A DNA stretch of 64,000 nucleotides from Copromyces sp. CBS 386.78 (taxonomy: Eukaryota > Ascomycota > Sordariomycetes > Sordariales > Sordariaceae): NCBI GenBank assembly GCA_030685235.1, contig MU839200.1:1-64000 (forward strand), in the 5' to 3' direction. This document shows, in pieces, positions 45,901-57,100 of the stretch. Each line of letters begins with the position of its first letter. Position 1 is the first letter of the stretch. The notes under the pieces are model-generated. The model did not search any database, was not told the DNA's origin, and worked only from the letters and a program-made list of their open reading frames with translations. Position numbers and translations under genes: made by a program.

Positions 45901-47000
45901 TTTAATTAGGGAAGTAAGTCTAATTAGGGAGGTAAGCTTAATTTAGGAAGTAAATTTAATTAGGGAGGTAAGCCTAATTACCTAATCCGCGACTTAGTTT
46001 CTATTAATATTATTAAACTACGCCGCTTTAATTATAATAGTAGAAGGCCCGATAATAGAAGTAAATAGATAGATAAAGGTAGAAGAAAGGGCTACCGCCC
46101 GGTAATTAGACTTTTTAGAAGAACGCAGCTTTATAAGAAGTATTATAGGAAGTAGGTAAAATAGAATTCTAATAAATATTATAGTATTTATATTGCCGCT
46201 AATAAAGAAGAGACCGTTATTTACGACGTGCCTTCGGACGAAGAAATTATTAAACTATAAAACGAAGGTTAGGAAGAAGTCGATTATTATTCTAATAAAA
46301 GGGAGTAAAAAGTCCATTTAATTAGTAATATTAGAGATAATATTATATATATAGCCAATTCGGAGAAGAATATAAAGGAATCTACCTACTATATATTCTT
46401 TAAAAATTAAGACCGATTATAATATTGGATATATAAAGTAATTTTCCCCTTTAAAAATAAATTTTTCGCCTATCTACTCCCCGATAAATTGTATAAACTT
46501 TAATACTAGAAACTAAGATAATTTATAATAAATTCGGGGGACAACTTCAAGTCTGCCCCAATTACAAGTCTCTCTATACTAACGGTAGCCTTAATTTACT
46601 TAATTATTAGTCCTATAAATAAGGCCGAATTTACAACCGATTTTAATATTATAATTAATATTAACCCAGCGCCGGATTTATTAAAAGGGTATAAATATAC
46701 GTACTTTACCACAAATATTCGCTTATTAAAAAATAGTACTAAATAATTGGTTTATATCGATATTAATTATTTTAATATTTTAATCGACGAATAATAGATT
46801 GTTTAAGATAAATTAACCGTTTATAATACTTCGTAGTAGAAGATTTTCGAAATAGTTGGAAGTTAAATTAATTTTATAAAATAGGCTACTTTTAATATCT
46901 TTATAATAGGGACGGCTAAAGGCAAGCCTAAGATTATAAAATTCTAAATTATAATATAGGTTTCCCTAATCCTAAGTATAAAATTACTATTAGGAATATT
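43000..47000 (+). pseudogene. Gypsy-B gag-like 5' region
   Basis: About 4 kb before RT, twice the usual gag length. The N-terminal part is acidic and Ser/Asp-rich and includes a 21-residue tandem repeat (43283-43420; FKDFSEENKFNYNSIT, then FKNFPEEDRFDYSPIA). A single Cys-Lys-Gly stretch at about 45170 might be what is left of a zinc knuckle, but the CCHC pattern is not complete. RIP stops are frequent. Assignment as gag rests mainly on position. Confidence 0.5.
43283..43420 (+). repeat. 63-bp in-frame tandem repeat
   Basis: Two full units and the start of a third, beginning at 43283, 43346 and 43409, with exact 63-bp spacing. Each unit encodes 21 residues of the form F-K-(D/N)-F-(S/P)-E-E. 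Confidence 0.75.
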
Positions 47001-47879
47001 ATAGATTGTACTATATGGCGTTACAATCGATGTTAAAATAGATAAAATGAAAATCGCCTTATATAATAATTTTCTAATTAAAATTATAAATAAGGCGAAG
47101 CCCGTTAAATAGAAGGTTACGGTATTATATAATTTCGTAATCCCCGCCTATAGCGAAGTCCGAGTTCTAGTTATTTACTAGTATATAAATATGGTATTAG
47201 ATGCCGGAATCCCGAAGGATTTTATTTTCGAATCGTAGAATAAGTTCGTTAAGAGCTATTTCCTTATTTATAGAATAATTTAAATAATTGCTATTATAAA
47301 TCCTACTTTATCCCTAATAAAGATTTATAGAAATTAAAGATTAAAAATAGTTAAAAATATTAATATAGATAGTTTTAAATTTATTTCCTTTTTATAAATT
47401 TAAATTATATTAGCCGTAGTAAATAAAGAAGTTGGTAAGGAGTTCGATTATACGGAGGAATTCGAGAGAATTATATTTACGCCAAACTTTAAAATCGATA
47501 CTATAGTACGTAAAGTAGCGCGAGAAGTTAAATTAGATAATTTTTTAATTGAAGAGTAAGTTTTAAAGCTATTAAAAGCTACTTTAACGAAAGGATAATC
47601 CTTAGGAATCGGTAAACCTAACGAAGTCTTAGAAATTAAATCTATTTACGGTATTAAAATTTGTAATATTGAGCTAGATTTTGCTAAAGATATTAAAGCG
47701 CTTCTAAATAAATATAATATTTATAATAGGAATAGAGTTGTTAAAATAGACGAAAATAAAATGTTCTATATTAATTTAGCCGACGGCTAATAAAAGGAGA
47801 AGATTGTATTAAAGTTTTATTAAATTAATTTAAAGGATAAAGAAATTTTCGACGAAACCCTTAATAAAATATACGCTAA

Positions 47880-50830
47880 TAGGAAATTTAAATAGATAAA
47901 GCGCCCAACTCCTTTCGGATACCCGTATTTTATTATATAATAGACGGTAAATAGTCAACGAAAAGGAAGAATTGTTATTAACTAAAGGCCAATTAATAGA
48001 ATTATTATTAGGGACTTATATTTATTGCCGATTCAAGATTTAATAATCGCTAAAATAAGAGGTAAAAAATATATTAATTATTTTAATAAATTAGCTTTTT
48101 TCTATTAAATATTTATTTACTCCTACTATAGGGATTATATAATATTAATAAGTTTACGAAGATTTAAACGATTTAACGTAACTTTAATAAGCTATAAGAA
48201 TTCCACGCTATATACGCAAAAGTTTATAAATAGGCGCCTCTACCCGTATTAAACTTTTACGGCCGCTTATATCAATAATATTATTATATTTAATAATATT
48301 AAAGAAGAATACTTCGAATATTTAAAATTTATTATAGAACTCTTTAAGGATATTAATCTTAATATCGCTGCTAAAAAATCCTTTATCGTTTACCCGTCGA
48401 TCCGATTTCTAGGTTATAAAGTAACCGGATTAGGCTTGGCTATAATAGAAGACTATATAAAAGGATTACGTAATTTAAATATATTTGAGGACTTTAGGAA
48501 TTTGGAGAAATATATTGGTATTATAACCTTCTTAAAAAAGTTCGTACTTTAATTCGCTTAAAAAATCGGACTTCTTAAAGATAGGAAGGTAAAATTGATC
48601 GTATAAGCTAAAAAAGAAAAATAGATATTTAAAAAAAAAAGTCAATTAATACAATAATAATTTATTTAAATAATAAATTTTACCCCTATAAAGTCCGAAG
48701 TAGAAGTTTTTTAAATTTTTTAAAATTAATTTTATAAAGAGTCTATTCTATTCTATTATTACTTTAATTACTTTATATTCTATAAAATCGACGCTTCTAA
48801 AGAATTTAGTTTTAATTTAATAATTTTTTATTTAAACGGAAATAATTAGGATAAAAAGTCTTTCTTTATTAGTAAAGTCTAGTTAATTATATTCTATAGT
48901 AAACGATTATTAAGAGCCGAGAAGAATTATTAACCGATAGAATTCGAGGTGGTATATTTAATTTAAGTATATTATATTATTAAATAAATTTTATAATTTT
49001 ATAAAAAGCCTATAATAATTTTAATAAATTATAAGGTAATAATTAATATTATATATTAAATAATTCTTCGTATAATAAATTTTACTAAATTAAATTTAAG
49101 GTTTATTATAGCGTTAATTTATTTATTTTAATTCGATTTAGAAATTAAGTATATTCCGGGAAAAATCAATATTATTTTAGACGCTTTATCCTGCTTACTA
49201 TCTATAACCGCTAAATTTAATTTAAACGATAGCGAATTGGACGATATTTAAAAAGATATAATTTATTTAATATAAGTTTAAATAGATTTATTAATTCGCT
49301 AAAAATTTATCGAAGGTTACGCTAAAGATAATTATTATATAAAAATTATAAGTAAGTTCCGGTAATATATTGAATAGAATAAAAAATTCGATTTATTGTA
49401 AGATTATTACTTTCTATATTAATTTTATAATAAATTACTCTATTATTATACGAGGGATAGAATAGCCCGCCTATACGTATTAAATAATTATATAAATAAC
49501 GTTCTATATATAGTATACGACGACTGCTATTATTTCGGCCTAGCCTGAATAATTAAATAATTAGAAGGCTTCGCTTTCTTAAAGTTTAATTGCCGACTTT
49601 GAATTTACGTTTCCTATTACCCTAAATATAACCTCCTTAGAACGGATAAAAAGGCGATTCTAAGTTAAATATAACCGATTATCCCGAAATTTATATTATA
49701 TTATACAATTTATATTGATTTCGTAATAAGCCTTCTAAAATAATTATGCTCGTTAGTAATTTAGGGAAGTATAAATTATAATACCCTTATAATTATTATT
49801 TACGCTTTTAATAAAAAGGTTATTTTTATTTTAAAGAAGATTATTTATATTATAAAAGATTAGGCTAGAAGATTTATTATAATATTTCTCCTTTATAATT
49901 GGGGTTTCTTTTATATTTATATTAATAATAGAAATTTAAAATTTCTTTTAATATTATAAAAGGTAATTTTCATTAAGTTTAAGTCTAAACTAACTTATAT
50001 AATTATATAGTATTCTTAGGCTAATAGAAAAAACGAGCGTAAAAATTAGGAAGTCGAATTTACTATTTAATATTATATAGCGGAAAATTTCGATATCCTA
50101 TACTTAAATATATTGCTAATAATATAATATAATATAAATAATTCCTTATTTATATTAATAGGAATAATTCCGAACGAATTAATATTCGGATTTAAATTTA
50201 ATACAGCCTTAAATTTCTTAAAGCTAGAGGATTATAATAATTAAAATTTAGACGCCCTATATAAATTATATTAGAGAGAGGTTATAGAAGTAATCGATTA
50301 AGTAGTTATAAAATTAAAATTACTATATAATAAAAAATATAAATTATTGAATTTTTAAATCGGTAATAAAGTAATAATTTAATTATATAAAAGTTATAAT
50401 CTAATTGGAAATATATTTAGAAAGTTCGTACAATAAAGGATCGGGCCTTTTACTATACTATGGAAAATAGGCGACTTAGCTTACGAACTTAATATTTTGA
50501 AAATATAGAGAATTTATAAGGTTATTTTAATTGCGTACTTACGTGAGTACTCCGAAGGCGACGATTTTTTTAATAGGTAAAAGGATAATAAACCGGACCG
50601 AATCTTTATTAAAGGTAACGACGAACGGTATAAATTATATAAAATCGAACGATTACTATAATATAAGACGAAGTAGATTAAAAGTAGGCTAATCTTCTTC
50701 TATAAGGTTAAATAGAAAAGTTACGGCTATAAGTTCAATATATAGGCTTTAAAAGGTAAAAGTCCTTTAAATTTAATAGAAAACGTATAAAATATAATTA
50801 GAAATTACAAAATAAAATTTCTAATTTAAA
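47880..50830 (+). pseudogene. Gypsy-B pol remnant with chromodomain
   Basis: RT: KGRIVIN-RPINRIIIRDLY at about 47960, LPIQDLIIAKIRGKKYINYF, then AYINNIIIF at about 48260 for the catalytic YxDD (D-to-N changes from RIP), followed by SIRFLGYKVTGLGL. Integrase occupies about 49400-50450 and ends RIGPFTILQKIGDLAYELNI, the GPY/F module. A chromodomain follows: DNKPDRIFIKGNDERYKLYK, IERLLQYKTK, YKVK-KSYGYKFN. The lead-in resembles the 'RPDHPDPVFVEGD' linker common in fungal chromoviruses. Non-functional because of many TAG/TAA codons. Confidence 0.85.
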
Positions 50831-51769
50831 ATAACGAATTAAAAAGACCGGACGAACCTAATAATTACGAAAAGAGGGAAGGAATAGAAGTAATATATAT
50901 ATTAAAGTTTAATATTATTATTAGCTTACTAGCCGCCAAATTAAAATAAATTACCTTCGCTAACGCAATAATTATTTAGGTAGTAGGTATATAATTTCAA
51001 TTCCTTTCGCCCGCGATAAATAACCTTCGTTTAAATATACAATCCCCCTATTTAAATCTTCTTATAATACTACTTTTAATACTTTAATTAACGAGAATCG
51101 CCTTTAAGCCCGCGTAATATTATAAAATTACGTTATTAGAATTTATTATAATAAAAAAAATAAACGCCGGTAAAAGAAAGGCGGTTATAAGAAAAATTTA
51201 TATTACGTCGAAGCAATTATCTTTCGTAACCGACCTTATTAATACATAAGAAAATGCGTTGGATACTTAGCCTTTTATAGGCGTAGGGTTTTAAATTCTA
51301 AGAATTATCTTTAAAGGCTCTCTAATTCTAACGAACAATAATATTAACAAGAGTATTTTCTTTAATTTCTTAAATTTTAACGACTAATTTAAAATTATAA
51401 AGATCTTAATTAAAGCGGCGACTTTTAAAAATAAAGGAATCTTATAAATTAAATATATTAAATAAATATTTTTATTAAGAATATTAAAGATTTAATAAGT
51501 TTAATAATTTTTATAATAGCTATCGACGATCTCCCTAAAAAACTTGACGTTTATACAATTTAAATTATATAAATTATATATTAAATTGTCGGAAATAAGG
51601 CGGGGTATATAAACTAAATTATTAATATTAAATCTAAAGGCTTAAACGCTATATTTAACCGCCGCTCCCAAAGGGTTTACTTTATTATTTTAAATATAAG
51701 TTAAATAAAATAGGATAATAATTACTACGTAATTTAATATAAGGAAATTAGAAAAATTAATAAAGTCGT

Positions 51770-53192
51770 CCTAAAGTATATAATAGTAATATACAATAAG
51801 AATATAAAAAGTAATAATATTACCGACTATTAAATTAATAATTAAATTTTCGCCCTTATTTATAAAAACTTAAAAACTACTAATATAGTTTTTTAAAGGC
51901 TTTTATTAAAATACGAATCTAATATCGTATAATTTATTAAAAATTGGGACGAATATAAAACTATAAAGAATTACTCTATCCCTACCGAAGTTATTATTTT
52001 AAAGTCCGTTATAACGCTTACTTTAACAAAATATAAGGCTTTAATTAAAACTACGCTTCTAATTAAAATTCGTAAGATTATTAAAATATTTAATTTAGAC
52101 GACTATATTTTAAGAAGCCCCGAATCTAATAAAGACTTTAATATTATAATATAATACGAAATATCCCTAAACCTTTCTTAAATTTCTCTTTACAACGCGA
52201 TTATTCTAATAATTATAAACCCTACTACCCTAATTAATAAGATGCTAAATATAGACGTCCTTACGATATAGTAGACTATTCTAGTCGCTAAGCCTAGTAT
52301 TTTCACCCTAATTAATAGGATTAATAAATTTATTTAAATTACTAAATTTAGAAGTTTTATACTTATTAATAAATTTAAGTCCTTCGATTTAAAGTCTATT
52401 AATAAAGGATAGAATTCGATTTTAATTATAAATTTAATTCCCCTTAATAAAATATTTGCTAAAATCTCTTTCCCTAAATTGAACGCTACGGATATAATAG
52501 TAATAATATTAAATAGCCCTACTAAATCGATTTTCGGCTTCAGTCGTTTAATTCGGAAAATCCCTATAATAAATATTATATATTACGTTATTAACGTTAT
52601 TAAATTAGAATATACCTTTAAATCTAATTTTAAAACGTTAACCGCCTATATTATAAAATTTATTAATTAGTTTAGTACTTTAAGTAAAGCCTACGTAATT
52701 TTATTAAAAGCGTATACAATTCTTTTAAATAATTTTAAAGAATTCGTAGAAAATATAAAAATTAAGGAGGCTAGAGGTTGGTAGTTCGTAAACGTTTCTT
52801 TCGCTAGGCCCCGTATATTAGGAAATACTTTCTAAGAGCGAAATTTTGCCTAAAAAATAATAGATTAGGTTAGGGGAAATAAACCTATAGTATAACCCGA
52901 AGTATTCGTAAAGAAGTAGAAAGCTACTCACTTCGTTATTTAATAAAGAAAGGTCTACGCCTTTAACAGTACTAACGTCCTATAGCCCTTCGCCGAAATC
53001 GAATTTCGCAATAGGAAGATTTTTATAATAATTGGCGGTAGAATTTTCGAAGGTTTTAAAATTTATAGAAGATAATAGGAGGAATTTATAGAGGATACGA
53101 AATTGGCTTTCTTACGGGACTTCCTAAATTTTTTAATTTAATAATATTACTATTTAACCGTCGAAACGACGGAAAATTTTTTTAAAGGGGGG
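51770..53192 (+). pseudogene. Extra 3' reading frame of Gypsy-B, unrecognised
   Basis: Downstream of the chromodomain one plus-strand frame can be followed for about 470 codons to the polypurine tract. Its breaks are TAG or TAA where Gln or Trp would fit. Readable parts include NWDEYKTIKNYSIPTEVIIL, SPTKSIFGFSRLIRKIPI, NVSFARPRILGNTF, VLQPFAEIEFRNRKIF (Q restored) and the end ETTENFFKGGYL. I do not recognise it: no integrase, protease, zinc knuckle or obvious membrane segment. It could be an additional open reading frame of the element or captured sequence. The upstream limit is uncertain. Confidence 0.45.
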
Positions 53193-53420
53193 TATTTATA
53201 AAAGTATAAAAATACTTTCCGAAGTTAGAGACTTCTAAATTTTAAACTTGAATTTCTAAAGGAGACTTCTATATAATGTAAATACTATATTGGGCAAGTC
53301 CTATCGTAATAATAGGAGTTCCTATAAAAGGACTCTAGAGAGTCTTTTATATAGTTTCTTCTTTTCTCTCTTTTCATTAATTATAATATAATTATTTCAT
53401 ACACACATTTGCACGTAACA
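53193..53420 (+). repeat. 3' LTR of Gypsy-B
   Basis: 228 bp, preceded by AAAGGGGGG and ending CACGTAACA at 53420. Direct repeat of 42250-42477. Confidence 0.9.
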
Positions 53421-53522
53421 GTATACGTGCGATCCTATTGGCCAATAGCCAATAGGCACGACTAGCTATACCTAGTCGTGCACGCAGTACCCAGTGGTGC
53501 CATCATAGGTAATCTTATAATA
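53421..53522 (-). repeat. Solo LTR of family C, right half
   Basis: Reverse-oriented 5' part of the LTR whose other half is 42114-42251. It keeps two clean hairpins: CCTATTGGC / GCCAATAGG (53434-53456) and GCACGACTAG / CTAGTCGTGC (53456-53481). It is followed by the TSD copy CCCAA. It is clearly less RIP-mutated than the full-length element's LTRs. Confidence 0.88.
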
Positions 53523-53527
53523 CCCAA

Positions 53528-53740
53528 CTACTAAACACTTCAATACCCCCTCGTCCTTAGGACAACCTATAGCGGAAACTTAGCGAATCCCCTATAAAGA
53601 AATTAACTATATATATCCCTCCGTCCAAACGAATATCGACGATAAGTTCACCTACACGTACCTCTTATTTTTATAATCCGGCTCTCAAAATAATTCTACA
53701 AATTATATAATTAAGAGTTAAAAGAAAATAATACAAGGAT
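53528..53740. other. Short flank between solo LTR and Gypsy-C
   Basis: Moderately AT-rich sequence between the solo LTR TSD and the Gypsy-C TSD (AGGAT, 53736-53740). It continues at 61088 on the other side of Gypsy-C. Nothing recognisable. Confidence 0.5.
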
Positions 53741-53973
53741 TATCACAGGATTACCTATAATAGCACCACTAGGTACTACGTACACGACTAAGCATAGCCA
53801 GTCGAGTCTATTAGCTATTAGCCAATAGGACCGCACGCACGCACTAGTAGGCCTCGGTCTAAGTCTATAGCATTGCCCTATACCCAGACCGCACTCCTCC
53901 TTCCTCTCTTTCTTTCCTTCCTCGTATAACTACGTTTATCTAACCTCACCTCCAATGGTATTACCCTATAATA
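53741..53973 (+). repeat. 5' LTR of Gypsy-C
   Basis: 233 bp, begins TATCACAGGATTACC and ends TATTACCCTATAATA. Colinear with 60850-61082. Confidence 0.92.
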
Positions 53974-54199
53974 GTTAATTATACTTATTATTACGCTACG
54001 CGCGTACACTTTAAAATAAGTTATCGCCGCCGTCGTAAGTATCTCCGACGAGCTCGCAATTTCGTCGCACCGCGATTAATATCCGTCGTACCGCAACATA
54101 CCTCTCTCTCGTCGTATCGCGACAAACCTCTTTTTCGTCGTTACAAAGTAGCTAATAAACACCGTTTACGCTATAAAATAGTAAGTATTTATACTATAA

Positions 54200-57100
54200 A
54201 ATAGTAAATACTAATTATAATTATTTAAATAGCGGCCCCTATTATTAATTTCGACGTCGCTATTTCTATAATTAATATTATTGTCGGCTTTAAATATAAA
54301 TAACTCTTCGAAAACGTTATAGAAACCTTCAACGGTACCGCTTTCTAATATTTAAATAATTTAATCGTAGAAGAAATTTTTAATACCGCTTTTAAATTCG
54401 CCTAATATATTATTTTTCCTTATATTATTATTATTTTCGCTTATTTAATCTATACGGACTTAATTCAAATTAATACGTTCGCTAACGCCGCTTAAAATTC
54501 CCTTGAAACTGCCTACTAGTAAATTACTAATTAAAAAAGTACTATTACCAGCCTTTAGTAAGAGTTTACTAACCTTTAATAAGAAGCCTAATAATTTTGT
54601 AATAATTTCGTTATAATTAACAAAATTAATATTAAACTTAAGAAGACTGCTAAAACCTAAATTAAAGCCTTCAAAAAAGCCGTTCATAATAAAATTACTC
54701 CGTTTACTTCTATCCCCGCCCTTAATTTTAATAATGAAATTACTATAATTACCCCGAAAACCCGTACGAATAAGGACCCCGCCGTTTATACTAGTAAGGA
54801 TACTTCTATTATTAAATATACCGAAGCTTTTTAAGATTAGTATAATAAAATTTAATTATATTAATTTTAAAATACTTAGTAATTTAATTAAAATAAGTAT
54901 TATAAATTTATATAAATTTTTTTATACTTTAGAGGCAACGCTTTTAAAATTCTATTGCCTTATATAATACTTATTATTAAAGAAGAAAACTTAATTAAAT
55001 AAAAGTAAAAGAGTGCGGAAACTTTTTTTATTTACTTCGGTATAAAGTATAATCGTATAAACTTCACCCTCGAAGTACGCTACGATTTTAAATTTTTAAA
55101 AATATTTAAAAATATTAAATAATTTAATTTCGAAAATAAATTTATTATTATCGTTAATAAATATAATTTCGATAATACTATAAAAACCTATTATTTAAAA
55201 ATAAAAATTACGAACGAAATCCGTAATATTATCGTTCATTAATAAAATACTCCAACTTATAACAATTTTAATAGTTAATTTACTTTCTATTAGAAATTCG
55301 CTACTAATTTAGAAGAGTATAACTAGTATAATAAAATTAACGTCTATTATAAAACCGGTACTAGAAGAATTAATAGTAGTATTACCGTTCCCGAGTATAT
55401 TATTAACTAAAGCGGTACTACTATAAATTTCAATATTATAAAGGCTATTAATATTTAACTATTTTAAATAATCGATAAAGTAATTATTAATTACTATATA
55501 TAGAACGGCTTTGATAAACGCTACGCTAACCTTAATTATTATACTTATAAATATTATAATAATATTAATATTAGTATCCTTAAGGAGTAAAAGGAGTATA
55601 ACTATTGTAATTATCGTAGTAGAAGTAATAATAATAATAATAACCGTAGTAGACTTAATATAGGCTAAATTAGCTATAGTAATAACGGTAATAACGGCGC
55701 TCGTATTAACGCCGTCGCTACTAATAAGCCCGCCGCTCTTACTATACCCTCCACTTTAATTCCTACCTAGCCTACGGAATATAGCGCGGGAAATACGCCG
55801 CCTCTCTACTAAGTCGCTTAAAAAAGCTATCGTCTATAATAATAATAGAAGAGGAAATAAATAATTTAATAAATTTAAAAATAATTTAATTTAAAAATTT
55901 AAATTTAAATAACTATAATAATAATTCTATCCTCCTCTCTATTTAAATTATTTATAGACTATACAATTAATAGAATAAATATACCGCTTTAATTAATAAT
56001 AAATATTCCGCCCTCGCTTTTATCGACTGCGGTTTTACTATTTACTATACTATTCCGCTATTAAAACTCCCCAAACTAAAAACCTTATACTTAATAAATA
56101 ATATACTTAAAGACCTTATTACCTATTATTATAAAATCCAATTACAAATCGGTTATTATATAAAAACGATCGCTATATTAACTTATAACTTAACCGATAA
56201 CTATTTTATTATTTTAAGTATACTATAATTCAAATTTTATAACCCTATAATATTATAGTTAAATAGTATTATTACTTTCATTAATTACTATACGAACCGC
56301 TACCTTCCCGCAAATCTTTTACCTTCTTTATAGTACGCCCTAAAAGTTTAGAAGCACGCTTATATATATTATTATAAGACTATATAAAATATAATTAAAA
56401 ATAACCGTTTTAACGCCCTAATCGCAGATCCCGCCCTAATTGCGGACCCCGTTCTAATTATAAACCCCGTTCCTGTTATAAACCCTATTCCTATTACAGA
56501 CCCCGTCTCTATCGTAACTCTTAAGCAATCTAAGCCCGCTATTTGCCGTACTATAGTTAGCCAACGAAAATCCGACCCTTATTACCATATTATAATACGT
56601 AAAATATACTTCTTAAACGAACCGGTTAATCCTATAGATATTAGGGATATAACAGCCGCTAACTTTAATTAACTATACGAAAAATATAACTTATAAATAT
56701 TCCGTACTTTATACCCAGAACTATATAAAATTTTAGAAGAGGCTAAGGTAAAAGAGGAAACCCGGGTTAAAGAGGTAAAAGGGGGCGCCCTAAAGCCTAA
56801 AGAATATAGGAATAATAAAAGCGTTATTAATAAAGGGGTAAGGATAAGAATTAAATATAATAATATATTTAGTAGATTAGCGAACCTTACCCCAAAAATA
56901 GAATAAGAGATTTAGGATAGTAATAGCGCCAAGTATAAGAAATTACTAAATAAATATTACTATTTATAAATTAACGCTTACGTTAATAAAAATTCTAAAA
57001 TAACTATCCGAATAATAAAGATCGCCAAATACATTTACTTTAACAATAATACAAATAAAAACTTTAAACAATATAAGGCTATTAAATTCGCCGCTAATAT

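Larger units (their letters stand above)
42250..53420 (+). mobile_element. 11.2-kb Ty3/Gypsy chromovirus Gypsy-B
   Basis: Bounded by 228-bp LTRs (42250-42477 and 53193-53420; the exact start is uncertain by 2 bp because of a TA run). The probable TSD is GTATA (42247-42251 and 53421-53425). It inserted into a solo LTR of another family. Plus-strand order: a long gag-like 5' region (to about 47000), RT, integrase, chromodomain, then an additional reading frame running up to the polypurine tract AAAGGGGGG just before the 3' LTR. It is long for the family, where 6-8 kb is common. RIP-broken throughout. Confidence 0.88.

Noticed and set aside
42733..51265. 14-bp direct repeat AAATGCGTTGGATA within Gypsy-B
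   Set aside because: A single short match in 10 kb is compatible with chance and has no conserved surroundings.
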